This document shows, in pieces, positions 13,958 to 15,030 of a stretch of 15,030 nucleotides of DNA. Origin of the DNA: JALRLA01 sp046047755 (lineage in GTDB: Bacteria; Bacteroidota; Bacteroidia; NS11-12g; UBA955); NCBI GenBank assembly GCA_046047755.1, contig JBJOHK010000009.1:1-15030 (forward strand), written 5' to 3'. The translations under genes were made by a program, and so were the position numbers. Numbering within the stretch: position 1 is the first letter of the stretch; every line of letters begins with the position of its first letter. A model generated the notes under the pieces. The model was not told the origin of the DNA. It did not search any database and saw only the letters and a list, made by a program, of their open reading frames with translations.

Positions 13958-15030
13958 TTAGTGACGAACCATCACTTTGCTGCTGTGCACACCCTGCTCA
14001 GAGCTCATGCGCACCATGTACATGCCTTCAGACAATGCCTGAGTGGCAATCTGACCGAAACCGTCGGTCATGGTACCGGTGTATACGACTTGACCTTGCA
14101 TGTTGGTCAATTCCAACTGGCAGCTATTGCTGTTCTTGCTGCGCACATAAATCATGTCGTTGGCAGGATTTGGAAACACATGGACACCGGCTTCCAAATC
14201 TTCTACTGAAGTCATAGCCAACTCAACGGTTTCAGACTGCAACACCTCTTTGGTTGTCATGTCTTGTACGAAAATGACCACTTTCAAGTCGTCCCAAGTC
14301 TCCACGCTATTTTCTGTGGCATGCTTGATATGTTGCGCCTGAGAGCCATCGAGAGGCAAACGGTAGTTACCTACGAAAGCATAGCTCAACTCCTTGGTTA
14401 CTGGAGTGCCTTTTGACAATCCACCACTCAACAACATTCCGTTGGCATCGGGCATCATTTTTTTCATGACGTCTTCAAATTGAGTCTCACCATTTGTCTT
14501 TACGTTCCAGTAAGTGGTTCCTTCTACAATGGCAGCAAACAAGCGCAAATTGGTAGCCGTAAAATCAACCAAAGGATTCAACTCAATGGTAGCCGTGATT
14601 TGGTTTTTCCAGGTCAAAGACCCGGTGGCCTTGATTTCCAAGAAAGCAGGCTTGGCACTGAAATCATCATACAAAGCCGTGGTGAATGAACTAGCGTTTT
14701 GATCCCAGCCACCGTCTACTTCCATGCGAGGTACAGAATTGACGGCATAATAAGCGATACGAGTACGAACCTCATCGGTGCAGTATGGATCACCGGTTCC
14801 AGGCCAATTCACCTGATACTTGATGCTGCTGTGGCTGGTACGACCATCTACTACTTTTAAGTAATTCTCATTACCCGGTTTGCATGGAGGGCAAGTGGAA
14901 GAAGTAAACACCTCGTTCAAAATCTTGCGATTGACAAACTGATCAATCACTTGTACTGTCTTACTCAAAGTAGGAGCCGTAACATCGTTACCGTTTACTT
15001 TGGTCAAACGAACTTGAACCGTATATGTTC
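13958..15030 (-). CDS. Omp28-like type IX-secreted protein, 5' end missing
   Basis: The frame is open to the window edge, so the signal peptide and N-terminus are outside; about 356 residues are visible. Near 14882-14893 the thioredoxin-like motif CPPC appears in TSSTCPPCKPGNENY, followed by VPRMEVDGG. This is the arrangement of the Omp28-related outer-membrane family, suggesting a thioredoxin-fold domain with a redox-active pair. The last 75 residues form a type A type IX secretion sorting domain: VFPNPANDMIYV, LTNMQGQVV, LSEGMYMVRM and a basic end. The product should pass the outer membrane and be anchored or released. The exact role is unknown. Confidence 0.85.
   Translation of the reverse strand, partial: TYTVQVRLTKVNGNDVTAPTLSKTVQVIDQFVNRKILNEVFTSSTCPPCKPGNENYLKVVDGRTSHSSIKYQVNWPGTGDPYCTDEVRTRIAYYAVNSVPRMEVDGGWDQNASSFTTALYDDFSAKPAFLEIKATGSLTWKNQITATIELNPLVDFTATNLRLFAAIVEGTTYWNVKTNGETQFEDVMKKMMPDANGMLLSGGLSKGTPVTKELSYAFVGNYRLPLDGSQAQHIKHATENSVETWDDLKVVIFVQDMTTKEVLQSETVELAMTSVEDLEAGVHVFPNPANDMIYVRSKNSNSCQLELTNMQGQVVYTGTMTDGFGQIATQALSEGMYMVRMSSEQGVHSSKVMVRH

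Noticed and set aside
1..15030. Mobile elements, CRISPR, phage, toxin-antitoxin or defence genes, tRNA or rRNA
   Set aside because: I looked for transposase motifs, regular spaced repeats, terminal repeats and RNA gene signatures and saw none; the window is core housekeeping sequence.

Overview
This window is ordinary core chromosome of a member of the Bacteroidota, most likely a Flavobacteriia- or Cryomorphaceae-like lineage. The lineage is inferred from the protein families and promoter style, not from a marker-gene search. Three things support the phylum. One protein has a type IX secretion C-terminal sorting domain. Seven gene starts carry the Bacteroidota -7 promoter box TAnnTTTG. The ribosomal proteins have Bacteroidota-like ends, and clear Shine-Dalgarno sequences are absent.

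Layout, left to right. (1) 1-1648: 3' part of dxs (isoprenoid precursor synthesis), plus strand. (2) 3504-1629: a minus-strand operon of a LON substrate-binding-domain protein, tsaB and a PabA/TrpG glutamine amidotransferase, linked by 4-base start/stop overlaps. The last gene runs 20 bases into the end of dxs. (3) 3577-5672: a divergent plus-strand pair, a thiolase overlapped by an exported protein of unknown function. (4) 6655-5669: an isochorismate synthase (menaquinone pathway), minus strand, whose stop codon shares bases with the stop of the preceding gene. (5) 6739-8053: a histidine phosphatase, a [2Fe-2S] ferredoxin and rpsT, followed by a strong terminator. (6) 8104-8321: no confident gene; it holds a short palindrome and a frame interrupted by one stop codon. 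(7) 11798-8322: a minus-strand translation cluster rplM-rpsI-rpsB-tsf, a terminator, then pyrH and a small helix-hairpin-helix-like protein. (8) 12706-11954: an exported protein resembling DUF4468. (9) 13865-12792: trhO (tRNA uridine hydroxylase). (10) 15030-13958: the 3' part of an Omp28-like type IX-secreted protein, followed by a strong hairpin.

The genes serve central functions: translation (S20, L13, S9, S2, EF-Ts), tRNA modification (TsaB, TrhO), UMP phosphorylation, and chorismate- and isoprenoid-derived cofactors (DXS, MenF, PabA). No mobile element, CRISPR array, phage or defence locus is visible, and I did not find an obvious new multi-gene system. The best leads are small. They are a divergent promoter pair whose -7 boxes end four bases before each start codon, with a 9-base direct repeat between them; a DXS with an unusually short linker; the uncharacterised exported proteins; the gene after pyrH; and the interrupted frame after rpsT.
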